DNA of 64,000 nucleotides from Plantago major (Eukaryota; Streptophyta; Magnoliopsida; Lamiales; Plantaginaceae): contig CM048839.1 of the NCBI GenBank assembly GCA_026545765.1, forward strand, positions 20,584,566 to 20,648,565. The letters run 5' to 3'. Of the stretch, positions 10,677-22,986 are shown piece after piece. Within the stretch, counting starts at the first letter, position 1. The number at the start of each line of letters is the position of its first letter. The position numbers and the translations under genes were made by a program. Under the pieces are notes generated by a model. The model worked only from the letters and a program-made list of their open reading frames with translations, was not told the DNA's origin and did not search any database.

Positions 10677-11827
10677 TTGTTTGTATCATATCAGCATATA
10701 ACAGCTGGTTTTCATCTTCAGAGAGCTAGTCTGCAATACGGAATTTCTTCAATGAGCTAGGTCAAGTGCAACACGTCAATGAGCTAGTCATGTATCTTAA
10801 TTGCATTGTACTGATAAATTATGTGCAACGGAAGAGCAGTAAAATACGCGCCACAGAGTAGTAAACGATGCGCAACCAAAGAGTACTAAGCCATGCGCAA
10901 CGTGAGAGCAATACCAATCAGTGTTTGAAGATTTTGATCAATTTGTTTCTCGTCGAATATTCAAGAAAAGGAAATAAGGATATACCAACAGAAGCAGAGA
11001 TGTCAGTCTGCTGAATTTGATCCTTTCCTCAGTTTCTGGTGAGAGTGTGCTGCAAGTCTGCAACCCAAACAGTGTTAAAAGCCCTTTTCTTTGAAAGGAG
11101 AGTGAAACTGAAAGGATCGATCTGAGTATGTCTGAGGTGGTATTTGTAGGTGGCCAAGACAAAAATGGTCAAGTGTGAAAGAAGTGCACAAAGTAATTTA
11201 AAGACTGGATTTTTATATTTGTCATGCTACTTTCCATCTTCATTTCTATATTTGTCATGCTAGTTTGCGCTCATTTAAGGTATTGAAATAGTTGAGTTTC
11301 ATGAATAACATCTCAAATTTAAGACTCGCCTGAAAAAGTTCTTGGAAAATATATTCTTAGACCATCTCAATTTTTTATTAAAAAATAGTCGGTACAATCT
11401 GATGTATCAGTTTCGCGCAATGTTTGCGCTCATTTAAGGTCTAGGTATAGTTGAGTTTCAGTATACTAAAGGTATGAAAATAACCTCTAAAATCTAAGTG
11501 TCGCCTGAAAAAGTTCAAGCACTTTGAAAGGATATTCTTAGACCATACTAAAGTAATTTGGGCCCAAGTAATTTATAAATGTTTACACATTTACATCACC
11601 AACTCTGGAATTTCACATTTTACTGCCATAATTCTGCTATTGCATTTAACCATATATACAACAACATACAACAAAAACTCCAACCACCTCCGCTAGGCTT
11701 GGAGTTCGGCTATAAGAACAAAATTTGTACAGGAATACTGAATTATGAACAAAATTTGTACAGGAATACTGAATTATGACATATTGAGCTATCACCTCAA
11801 TCTGCTATATTACACCTCATGCTAATC
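10677..11827. other. Intergenic and 3' flanks; local duplications
   Basis: No gene is recognised. The region holds short direct repeats around ATGCGCAAC (10838-10910), a diverged tandem duplication of about 160 bp (11262-11375 and 11425-11550, both starting TTTGCGCTCATTTAAGGT), and a perfect 31-bp tandem duplication (11716-11746 and 11747-11777) in the probable 3' UTR of the mTERF gene. Confidence 0.55.
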
Positions 11828-14511
11828 TCAGAACTTTTTCTGCATTTTCTTCTTTAAAACTTCATGAAAATCAACCTCAGATGGAATTAACATCTGATCG
11901 AGCCGCATCTTCACTCCAGACTGTTTCAAGATCTCATACCTAGGCTTGATCCTGTCTTCTAAATTATAACCGAAATACTGCGGAAACTTGATCAATTCAG
12001 ACTTTGGGTACACCATGGTCTGATAAAACTCCCACTTTGGTACCAAATGTTCGTGCAAGTTATAATTATACAAAGTCCCACACCTTGAGACCATAGTACC
12101 AACATCCCTTAAACTGAATCCTTTCTCCACGAAAAATTCAGTGACAGGTTTTATGTGTGTTTCAACACTGTGACAGAAAGCCTGTGGGACACGGTGAAGT
12201 AGAACTGCAACATTAACATCTAATGATCGATAGTACTCAGCAGTAGGTCGCAGGTTCTCCTCCACACTGTAACTTGTAATATTTGGGAAGGTGGTCAGAA
12301 TCTTACCGACACTGATAGGTGAAACCCCCATTTCATATAAAAAGTCCACTGTGTCATTTAGTCTCTCTCTGCTGTAAGTGAGAAGTCGAGGACACCTATG
12401 TATCACTTTCGCCCATTGATTTTTATCAATGCCCAGGTCTTCAAGATATCCCATAGTGGGGATCAGATCTTCGGTGAGACTGATTCCACAAAGTCGAGGA
12501 CTTTCGGCTAGGATATAGAGAATGTCGGCTTGTGGGATGCCCAAGTCCAGCAGAAATTCAACTAACGGCTTGACTTCCCCGTCCAAACTATAATTAGCGA
12601 AAGCTGGGAACTCGCGAATTACTTCCCTGATCGTGTCTATCTCCATGCCTAGTTCTATAAGGTAAACAATGTGTGGAGGGAGTTTACCAGAAGGTGTAAT
12701 ATCACTGACTCGAGATGTATCTTTTAGCTTATTCGAGTCGAGGGTAGTAACCAAAGGAGAAACTGGTGTGATAGAATTATCTACAATGGGTTGTTTCGGA
12801 TCACTATCTTCTACTTTTTCCTTCACAGGTGGGTTCGGAAAGTTCTCAACCATGTTTATCAAAGTGGGTCCATTTACCTCCAGGAGTATCTCAAGGTACG
12901 GAATAAGGGCGCCCCTAATCTCAAGAGTTGTGAGTTCTCGACCTACAACAACGGGAATACTGGCATTTAGAATAAGTTGACGAAACTCACGAAAGTGCTC
13001 TGTGTTAGTACTAGCCATATATTTGCACAAGTTACTTGGCATGTGATTCAAAAGATCTACTTCAACCAGATTATTCGTCAAGAAGCACAGGTGAAGGGTG
13101 CTGTTTCAAATGCTGGAACAACATATTCTGCTCTTCAGTACTCTTAATAGACAAAAAGGCTTTCCTCAGGAGCATTTTTCAAAAACACTAAATTAATTTG
13201 ATAAATATACTTCATAGTAAGTTTCATGTTTCAAAATGGATTTTGTGTGAATAAGAAAGTAAGAAACCAAACCTACTAAGTATCTGGACTTGTAAACCGA
13301 GTGAAGTTGTGCCACTAGATGATCGACAAAAGCATCCGCCTGTTTGACAATTCTTACAGCTGCTAAATTGCTTAAGCCTTGTTTCTTCAAGAATAAGGTT
13401 AATACAGCTTTGGCTTCTTCCTTTTCCGCTGCTAACAACAGAGGGGACACTAGCCGCAAGCTGACTGATCCATCTAACTCAGATTCAGCTGTCAACCAGA
13501 AAAAAACCAACTATGTTAATTTGAGAGAGAAATTATATGCCCAGATGCATTTGTATGGCTTTCCATGCAAAACTGCCCCTTCTTGTTATCCAATCGACAG
13601 TGTTCAAATATAATATCTTACCATACTTCGCTCGGATACAGAAAATCTTCTGAGTAAGAGGAAGGTTATTCCTGCAGAAGAGGGGAAAATAGAGTGGTTA
13701 ACTGGCCTGGTGCCTTTACTTTCTGCTCCTAGTTAGCAAATCTTACAACTATAACGAACCAGCAGGATATCTAATCTATGCTCAGTCTTTAATTCCTTGT
13801 TGTTTAAAAGTTTCTTAACCACCCCTATGTTAATTATATTATTTTTATGCACAAAGCGTCAAGGATGAGTTCCTGAAACTCATTAGTATCATTCAAACGC
13901 ATTTCCCCTTTTAATTGGGAATTCGAGCACTTCCATTGACTTATAAAAGACAAACCACATATATGAACTGCTAAGTTCTAAGCCTTCCAGCAACTAAAGC
14001 TTTCTTTGTGTCCACTTTCATTCCTCAAGCAGATTATTACAAGTTTCAACCATTGTTTTCATCTTTAAGTTGCATGCGATTCTAGACTTCGAAAACACTA
14101 TACTGGACTAACTCCTCTACACTACAATGGTTTCTGTAGCTCAGCATATCTAAGTCCTGTAGAAATCATCTCATCTCAGCTATGAAGTGATTATCAAGCA
14201 CAAAAAAGGCAACAGAGCCCTAATTACACGACTAAAATTCCTATCACTGTGCACTCTTTACAATTCAAAGTTAATAACCGTTCTAGCCAATTAATGAAGT
14301 AAACAAAACTAAAACTAAAAATTAAACGAAATTTCAAATACTAATTTAACATATGAAGTGAAAAACGAACACTATGTCTACGAGAACCGAGTCAATTCGA
14401 ACCAAAATCTGAAACAGAGCTGAGAGTAGTGTACCTTGAGTGAAGATTGAACGGTGATGGCAGGAAGGTTGTTCTGGAGAAGAAAGGAAGCCGTAAAATG
14501 GAAGCTTGCAT
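11828..14511 (-). CDS. mTERF family protein, mTERF5/MDA1-like, 485 aa
   Basis: Four coding exons on the minus strand: 14511-14435, 13671-13622, 13488-13273 and 12942-11828. They join with consistent phases to 1458 bases. The first exon gives a basic, hydroxylated leader (MQASILRLPFFSRTTFLPSP) typical of an organellar transit peptide. Exon 3 carries VKQADAFVDHLVAQLHSVYK and completes SRYLV-GRELTTLEIR across the junction. The last exon holds the mTERF helical repeats from about residue 195: LPPHIVYLIELGM, VEFLLDLGIPQADILYIL, MGYLEDLGIDKNQWAKVI, VDFLYEMGVSPISVGKIL, FFVEKGFSLRDVGTMV, and FPQYFGYNLEDRIKPRY near the end. mTERF proteins bind organellar nucleic acids and regulate transcription or splicing. 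I judge it closest to mTERF5/MDA1 from memory of the family; the subgroup is less sure than the family. Confidence 0.92.
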
Positions 14512-15398
14512 TTTTTTTCTTTCTCTCTGTGTATGTATGTTTGTCTCTCTCTGCTTGTTTCAGTAAATTTTAGTGAAAAAGTATCGGAAGAGAGGTTTTT
14601 GGAGGTTTTGCTGAGGACCATAGAAAGGATATGGCTGTCTTCTTCTTTAAATATCACAGTAGTCGCTCTGTCAGAAACCAACACGCTTTACACATGATCA
14701 TGCTAATAAACGTCTCTAAAATTAAATTAATCTCCCCGGATATGAATCAAATGTTTGGGATACAATTTCACCTCGAATAAAGTTGACTTTGACGTTTAAT
14801 TGTTCCACCTCCATTTCAGAAAAAGTGTTAAATTTTACTATTCTGCGGTCAACTATCTTCTGACAACAAATTACTCATAAACGATAATAGTAAATAATTT
14901 AATAAAATCATATAATAAAAATTTAAACGGTCAAAGTCAAAATGTATTGAGGGAGTATTTAACATGCAACAAAGCTATGTTAATTTACTTTCCACCTTAC
15001 CTAAAATTGAGATAATATTCATCTGTTAAAGTTCTATTATAATTCGATATGTTAAAGTCGTATGTCAAATAGTCCACAATTAATTAAACTTTAAAGTAAA
15101 ATTTCTATATGGGTTAATTATGAAAACACTATGTCTGGATTTCGTTTTAACCCCTCTATAATTGGACTCCATTATCTTCTTATTTTCAAATGCCTCGTTG
15201 TTAACACGTTTTACATGTCGGCCTCATTTTATGAGTTATCAATAATGGAAAATTCTAGACTGTCCCTGAACGTGTTCATTTTTCTAATAACCATATCAAT
15301 CACTAAGTTCATTACATCAAGCTAAGTTTAAGAATCCAAACCCATTTCTAGAAAAAATAATGCATATCAAATTCGACCATAGTCTTGAAATGTCTTGT
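14512..15398. other. Intergenic with a Stowaway-like MITE relic
   Basis: At 14806-14957 the sequence repeats the Stowaway-type element described at 19.8 kb: CCTCCATTTCAGAAAAAGTG on the left, the shared AAACGATAATAGTAAATAA core, and TTGAGGGAGTATT on the right. It is internally deleted. Nothing else is recognised. It lies about 300 bp upstream of the mTERF start. Confidence 0.6.
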
Positions 15399-17576
15399 TC
15401 AGGCTTTTGGGGATGGAGTATTAGCAAACCTCCATGAGACCCGATGTAAGGCATCATGATGCTCATTTCCTGCCACTTCTTCCATATTGGAATGGCTTCA
15501 GACAGCTCTTTCACATCATCGCTTGTCAGCTTCACCTTCAGAGAGTCGATGTTCTCGTGAAGATTCTTTATCTTAGTTGTTCCTGGAATAGCTACAAAAT
15601 CATCTCCTTGATGATTAACCCATGCAAGAGCAAGTTGAGCAGGTGTGCATCCATGCTTCTTGGCCAATGCATCTACACGAAAATAAATGGCCTTGTTCTT
15701 TTCCCAGTTCTCTCCTGTAAACCTCGGATGCATGTTCTGACCATACATACAAAATTGTGTAGAAAGTAAGCTTCATAGAACCAAACAAAAGAGCAAATGG
15801 TGAATGGATGTGTTGGCTGAAGTTTTAAAGGACTATGAAACAAACCAACTGTCCTTGGGTAAACTTTCCAAGACTTTCTTGCCACCAAACATCCCACGAC
15901 CAACCGGACTGTATGCTACTATCCCAATTCCAAGATCCCTGACATCCGATTCAAAATCAGTAGATAGCATGATTAATTGGAGAAGGTTGGCAACTGAATA
16001 AATGCAAGAAACGGAAGTTCTGGTATCTCAGTTTCAAATTGGAAGCCGAAAACATCTGTTCTGAATCTCAAGTTAAGTGTTTAGATGAGAGTGCACAAGT
16101 GTTATTCATGAATGCATCAGAGTCCTAAAACTGTATAAATAGACCCAGTTACTAAAATACAATCGCAATAGGAGAAACATGGAAAAAGATTGCCACAGTT
16201 TTTTTTTGAAAAGTTAATAAACAGAGTGCAAAATAAAAAGATCAATGCAAGTTATTCTGAATTTAGCATGCAGATCCTCACGGAATGTTGTTTAGGGATA
16301 TTGGAAAACCTGCAAACAGGGATTATTTCTTATTCGACAAGTCGTGACCAAAGTGAGTATTCCATTTGATATGCAGTTAATGGATGAACTGCATGTGCCC
16401 GCCTTACAGTGTGGACACTAGCTTCAGATATACCAATATACTTAATTTTACCTTCACCAACCAATTTTTTGAGTTCTCCCATCTGCAAACATCATGAAAG
16501 CAATCAGGACTGATTAAACTTCTATAAGAACTCTTTGGCACTAATCACATTAAACACTTACTGTCTCTTCAATAGGCACAGTAGTGTCAATCCTATGAAT
16601 GTAGTAGAGATCTATGTAATCCACTTGAAGACGCTTCAGGCTAGCTTCACAGCAAGAGCGGACATATTCAGCAGAACCTTTGATTATAACAGGGTCGGTA
16701 CTATTTATACCAAACTTTGTTGACAGTTTAACTTTTTCACGAGGTAGATGTTTCAGTGCCTAAAACAAACATGTCTCTTGAGTCAGATTACTAGCATAAA
16801 AGCTTCGCATGGTTTTACTTTTAAGTTTTCCGTATGTAGTATCTCAATCGCAATTTACATGCACATTCAACAACAGAGTGTGTAAGGTGAATCTAGCAGG
16901 TTTTCCATCTCCATAAGAAATATGTGCAGATTAGAGAGAGGCTAGCTAAGAAACTCACCGAGGATGTATGTATTAATTAGTAAAGTAGTTTACACTTTAC
17001 ATTTAGTACGTAGCTTTCTCCATCTTCACACATAATAATACTGACTAATCAGAATATTAATGATAGACAAATTACTTATTCTTATTGTACGAAAGACAAT
17101 TACCACTTTTTTGCTCACATTCTTTCTCAGTTCTCAAGTATGAACTTTAAGAAGTGAGAATGAAACAACACTGCACCTTCCTCCCAAATACGCCTCTTTT
17201 AAGTTGCTTCAAATTTTAAATGGTACTAACAAATAAGAATGTAATTTTACATTCAACAGGAAACCTTTTATCCATATCCCTGTCATAATACGTTCGAATG
17301 TGCATTGTAATTCAAATAGAAAACACATAATTCTGGCATTAGAAATTAAGTGTATGGGGAACTTACCTTTCCCACCAAATACTCGTTGTGATAGTCTATC
17401 CCATACATATCTGAGGTATCAAAATGAGTAATGCCTTTACTAAACGCCTCTTTGATTATCGCAATTCCATCCTCCTCAGAAAGAGGATCATTGTACACTC
17501 CAGAGATCCCCATGCAACCATAACCCATTTTTGACACCTATGATATTAAAAGAGAGACACCACACTCAACAAAGGA

Positions 17577-17681
<105 letters not shown>

Positions 17682-17799
17682 AAACTTCAACGCGTTGGAA
17701 ACAAATGCACAATTTGATAAACAAACTCATAAGTATTTTTAGATGCTAGGGGACCTAAACACGGTATACCCTCTATATGGTGCAAATGTGGACCTACTT

Positions 17800-19200
17800 C
17801 TTAAGGACAGTGTACAAACAAGATACTAGACTATGCAAGCTTACAAAGAATCTGTACGGACCCAAGCAAGCATCACGCCAATGGTTTCACAAGTTGACAG
17901 ATAGTTTAGGTTATAGAAACCTTTGGTTATATTCAAAGCAAGGCTGATAGTTCTTTGTTTATTAAAGCTAATACTAACAGTTTCACAGCTTTGGCTTGTT
18001 AATTATGTGGATGATATCATCCTTGCAGGTAATGATTTAGTTGAAATTCAGAATGTCAAAAACCATCTGGACCAAGCTTTTACTATCAAAGATTTAGGGA
18101 TGTTGAAGTACATGCTTGACATTGAGGTTGCTAGAAGTGACAAAGGCATCACTTTGTGCCAGCGGAAATATGCCTTGGACATCTTAAATGATACCGGGTA
18201 CTTGGGAAGTCGGCCAACTACAACTCCCATGGACTCTAAAGAGAAATTCAAGGATAGTGATTCTCCAGCTCTTTTGGATCCTTCTCAGTACAGGAAGTTG
18301 GTTGGCAGGCTTTTATACATAACGATCACCAGGCCAGACATCAGTTATAGCATTCAAGTGCTCAGCCAATACATGTCAGATCCTAGCGAATGCCATCTTT
18401 CTGCAGTACACAGACTTCTCAGATACATTAAGGCTTCACCTGGTGCTGGTATATTCTAACCCCCTACAATCTAATCTCAATTTAAGAGCTTATTCAGATA
18501 GTGATTGGGCTACCTGTTCATCAACCAAGAGGAGTGATACTGGTTACATTGTCTACTTGGACAATTCGGTTGTTTCTTCGAAAAGTAAGAAGCAACCTAC
18601 AGTCAGTAGAAGCTCAGCCGAGAGTGAGTACAGGGCCATAGCTAATACTACCTGCGAAGTTACTTAGTTGAGATACCTTTTGTCTGAACTTCAAGTTCCT
18701 CAATTACATCCTTCTATGATTTATACTGATAGTCATAGTGCCTATAGCATTGCCCCACAATCCTGTACTCCATGAAAAGACTAAGCACATTCAAGTTGAC
18801 TATCATTTCACTTGGGAGAAGATCAGAGATCACACTATTAAGCTCACGAAGATTCCAACAGAGGAGAATTCTGCGGATTTATTCGCCAAGCCTTTACCTC
18901 CACCCTTGTTTCACAACTTCTATTCCAAGATGGGTATGAAGAGTGTTCACACACATCTTGAGGGGGGTCTTAAGGACAGTGTAAACAAATATTACTTGTT
19001 TCCTAAATAAGAAAGCTAGTTATGCTACTGTTAAGCATAATAGTTCAAATATTAGCATTAATAATCTTTGGTGTCATTATTTATATATACTTAGAAGAGT
19101 CAACCTAGCAATTATCAATCCATTCACACTGTAAACGAAAGGAAACAGAGTTCTTTCTGTTTCTTGGTTTTCCTTCTCTATTCATCAATATAATTGATTT
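17800..19200 (+). mobile_element. Truncated Ty1/copia element (RT, RNase H, LTR) in an intron
   Basis: The RT homology starts inside YGPKQASRQWFHKLTDSL (about 17858-17910), continues through the catalytic YVDDIILAGND (18004-18036), PDISYSIQVLSQYMSDP, the RNase H phrase YSDSDWATC (18493-18519), KQPTVSRSSAESEYRA and the tail ENSADLFAKPLPP (18864-18902). A frameshift is present at about 18455, and a stop near 18665 with another shift follows. A purine tract (GAGGGGGG, 18960-18967) is followed by LTR-like sequence with TATATATAC near 19083. The phrase TTAAGGACAGTGTA occurs both at 17801 and at 18972, which suggests an internal deletion or LTR relics on both sides. It is in the orientation opposite to the host pseudogene. 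Confidence 0.88.
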
Positions 19201-19795
19201 CATCTTCAATTCCATAATTTCAATACTACTTGCCATTTAATTATTGATAGGGTGTACTATGGTGTACCAGTGGTTATGCACCTCGCATCTCATAAACCGA
19301 CACAAACCTATATGGCTTTCAAGGTTGGGGAACAAGTGCCATGAACCAAACATGATCAGAGCCTGTACTACTTTGGAAGCTCAATTAAACATTTGAAACA
19401 AAAATTACAAAACTACTTGACCATCATTTGACAAAAACAAATCGATCAACAATTGTGATTTATTCCCCTAAGCATGGTATCAAGATTAAATTCCGAAGGC
19501 ACTCCACGTACAAACTCATAATTGGACAATCAGTAAAGTAGAGTTCACTAATTAACCCCACCGGTTTGTTTTTCTACATAAAAAGATTCCTAATCAACTA
19601 ACTGATCAGGAAAAAATAATAGCAGAGCATAATAAATGCTGACCTCAAGACCTTGACTTCCCAATTTCACTCTTGGAATCGATTCTGTAGTGGCCATGGT
19701 TGCAAAAAAGAAACAAGATTGAAATTGATGAATTAACTTAACAGAATGAAACTTTCGCTTTCCTTGAACCGTTTGAACCGTGTGCTTCTGGTATA

Positions 19796-20036
19796 CTCCC
19801 TCCAGAAAAAATGTTACATTTGGCTTTGGCGGTCATTAATCTTGAGTTTAATTAATCATAAACGATAATAGTAAATAATTTAATAAAATCATATAATAAA
19901 AATTTAATTACTAAATTTTATTATATAATTTTAATAATTTATTTATTAATATCGTTAAAGTAAATTAATAGTCGAAGACAATTGACCATAATAAGAAATG
20001 TAACATTTTTTCTGAAATGGAGGGAGTATAATGTAA
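19796..20036. mobile_element. Stowaway-like MITE (241 bp, TA target site)
   Basis: The termini are CTCCCTCCAGAAAAAATG and, on the right, ATTTTTTCTGAAATGGAGGGAG, flanked by TA on both sides (19794-19795, 20037-20038). This is the classical Tc1/mariner-derived Stowaway signature. Related copies occur at 14.8 kb and 57.7 kb. It sits about 100 bp upstream of the reductase pseudogene start. Confidence 0.9.
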
Positions 20037-20101
20037 CCACTCTGACCAGTAGTATGTGGGTCGATTTTTTTCTTTTTACCATTTTCGTACGAAATTAACA
20101 T

Positions 20102-20766
20102 CAGGTTTTCTACCGTCAGTCAAGGTATGTCGCCCTGACTATTGTCAGTCAATGTGTTGACATTTGACACGTGTTCATTGCTCTGTGTCGCCCTCAAACA
20201 TTGCTCTGTATCACCTTCAACCACTATTTTTTTATTTTTTTTGAATTTTAAAACTATTAACTTCTCCCAAAATTTTACTTATTAAAATTTTAACCCTCCT
20301 TCCCCAACACCCATCTTCTTCACCAATCCACCACCACCCATCTTCTTCCCCACCACCAACACCGCCACCAAAATCACTGTCGGAGCTTCCATGGCGGAAG
20401 CTCCAAGCTTCCGCCATGGATTCCGGTGAGTTGTGGTGGTGGTGTTGGTAGTGGGGAAGAAGATAGGTGATTTAATTTTGATTATTGGTTTTGATTTAAT
20501 TTTGATTTTGATTTTTTAATTGAGGTAATTTTTTAATATATCAAAAATATTTTTTTTAAATATATTTAAATAATTTAAAGCGACGTAGGCGGTTAGAGCA
20601 ACACGTAGTGCAACACCTTGTGCGACACAAGCGACACCCCATGGCAACACTTAGTGCGAAAGGTAACAGATTATTCGATCTCCACCGTTAAAATTTTAAT
20701 CTAATGGATCAAAATAGGTGACTGACGTTAGTCAGGGCGACACCCTGACTGACGATAGAAGACCCC
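20102..20766. mobile_element. Mutator-like MITE, family A copy 2 (665 bp, 9-bp TSD)
   Basis: Flanked by AATTAACAT (20093-20101) and AACTAACAT (20767-20775), one mismatch in nine. Terminal inverted repeats: AGGTTTTCTACCGTCAGTCA on the left against GGGTCTTCTATCGTCAGTCA on the complementary strand of the right end; the TIR similarity extends through GTCGCCCTGACTA for about 45 bp. The interior carries GGAGCTTCCATGGCGGAAGC and the same AAAGCG..GTAGGCGGTTA block as copy 1. No coding capacity. Confidence 0.85.
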
Positions 20767-20775
20767 AACTAACAT

Positions 20776-22986
20776 GTGCAACATGTGCATTCACAAATGT
20801 TTTGTTTTGAGCATTTATCCTTTTCCTTTTAGGAGGCGTTTGATAGCCTCATACACCTACATTTGGATGTTTTTTCACTACACAATGTCATGTTTGGTTC
20901 CTATTTTACTCCATTTGCTACCCATAGACTAATTTTCGGGCAGCCCATTTACTTGGTCCAGAAACTGTCACTTGAAATTGGACTTGGAAGATTTGGACTT
21001 CTCTATGTCATGTCCTAAGGTGGAATAAGCTAAGCCCAATTGTTGGCCATGAGCCTGAAATTAAAAAAAAACATTTGACTTTTGGCTTCAAACTTTTAGT
21101 TACATGTTTTTTTTCAAGCACACAAGCAACTTTGACATGCGAATACTCGCATGTTCTCATTGCAGCTATATACATAACTTATAACCTATATATTAATTAT
21201 TAATTGTGATAATTTACTTTTAGCCCATATCTCATAAAGTTATAATAATGCTAATCTTGCTAGTTGTGTGTTTTTCTAGACAATTTTGAAGAATATATAA
21301 TTGTATTAATAATAATGTAAAAAAAAAAAAAGTTATACCGTGTAATTATAAATTCCGTATGATATGAGTTGTTGGAAAAGAGAAGATCAAAATAATGAAA
21401 GATCTCGAGAATAAATTAATTTGACAAACATAGGAAAAAAGAACGGTTGTCCCTCCCTTTTGCTTCATGCTTTATGTCTTTCTCCGACTTTTAATTCTTG
21501 TCATCTGTTCTGTGCTAAATCAGTGCAAATTTTCTCCCGCACCTGCAATGGATCAAACATAATTATAAATGATAAAATGGATAGTAAATTTGAAAATATG
21601 AAAGGGTGAAATCATGAAAGAGCAAACATGTATGTAGTTGAAATGATAAAACTTGAGCCACATTATTAATTCTACATTAATAATACTACAATTTTGGTAT
21701 TACAACTACCTAATGTGAGGGGAGAATTAGCTTTCTTTTTAGAAGTAAAGATGTTATTTTTTTTTAGTACATGTTATTTTTTTAAATGACAATTTATGTT
21801 TATATATAAATAATTCATTATTCAAACTAATTTGGATAAGCAAATTTGCTAGCATTTCAACTAAACAAATAAATTAAGGAATGTGGCTTGTTTAGTACCA
21901 CAATGGTATTACCTAGTCCAACATCTAATATTTGTCAACTAAACACTAGCTTTTCAACTCCCAAACTTGTATGAATTTCTAACTCCGATCACAATTGACA
22001 CGATGTTAGCCTGTATTCTACAATCTCGAATTTCCTACCAAAACGCCTCCATAGATATTCTTAGAAGCACACCAACCCTGAAGTTTAGTTAACTGGACTA
22101 ATCAAACCCAACTTGTTGATAACGTCATAAAACATCTGAAGTTCCCAATTTAGCCCTGACAGTATTCTAAACAAAAAAGAAAGAACCTGATCCAATTGTC
22201 AAGCCCGTGTAATAAAAATTACATATCCAGTCGTCACAAACAAAGGTTTTTGAATGATTTAGTTGCAAAAAGGGCTGTGTTGGTTTAATTGTGCAGTAAT
22301 CTGCAATAATCGCCTTACTGCTACCAACGAGGCGGGTTGCATTTGCACCAGTTACCTTAGAGAGTTAAAGTGAGTACGAGTACTCAGTTGCGTGCGTAGG
22401 CACTACGCGGATGTTCATTCGTCTGAAGCCTCAAATTTTTTGACCCCAATTTTTATATCCTAATACTAATAGGGTGTTAAAAGTATGAAAATAAATTATG
22501 TGATAAAAAATTTAATCTATAATTTTGCTTCAAAACAATTTTAAGTGATATATTTCGTATGCGAGTTTATTAGGAAATTAATTCTATTATTATATATGAA
22601 AACTTTTATGTTTTTCCATATATACTGTTATTTAGGGTCATTTAAAATTTTTTGCATGGGACCTCAGATTTTTTCGGGCCGGCCCTGGTTCTCATGTCCC
22701 GCTTAGGAATACCAAATACACTTCGTCAAGTACAAGCACAGAGGCATATGTTCATATCGGCTTAAGAATACCGAATACCAGGTCACGTATAAATTTCTAC
22801 TTTCTGGTAAGGATGTACACAAGCAAAACAACCGTTCATATTGCACGTAAATGATAAATCCCGTAATGTATAGTTTCATCGATAGTGCAAAACAGTGTAC
22901 AACAATTTAATCTGCAATTAGTGAAATCAAGGCATAAACTATTATCATGCTGACTTTGCCGAATACAGTCCAGGTGAGACCAAGTC
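20776..22986. other. Intergenic, no gene; one dispersed-repeat piece
   Basis: AT-rich DNA without a recognised exon. At about 22395-22690 a stretch begins GAAGCCTCAAATTTTTTGAC and ends in ATTTTTTCGGGCCGGCCCTG, a pattern common at the ends of plant transposon-derived repeats; I could not define its borders. Confidence 0.4.

Noticed and set aside
11828-13081. mTERF as a single 417-aa exon starting at 13081
   Set aside because: The first ~46 codons are intron; family alignment requires the acceptor at 12943, which restores SRYLVGRELTTLEIR with the upstream exon.
13193-13272. Continuation of the mTERF exon into GLVSYFLIHTK
   Set aside because: It is intron after the donor at 13272-13271.
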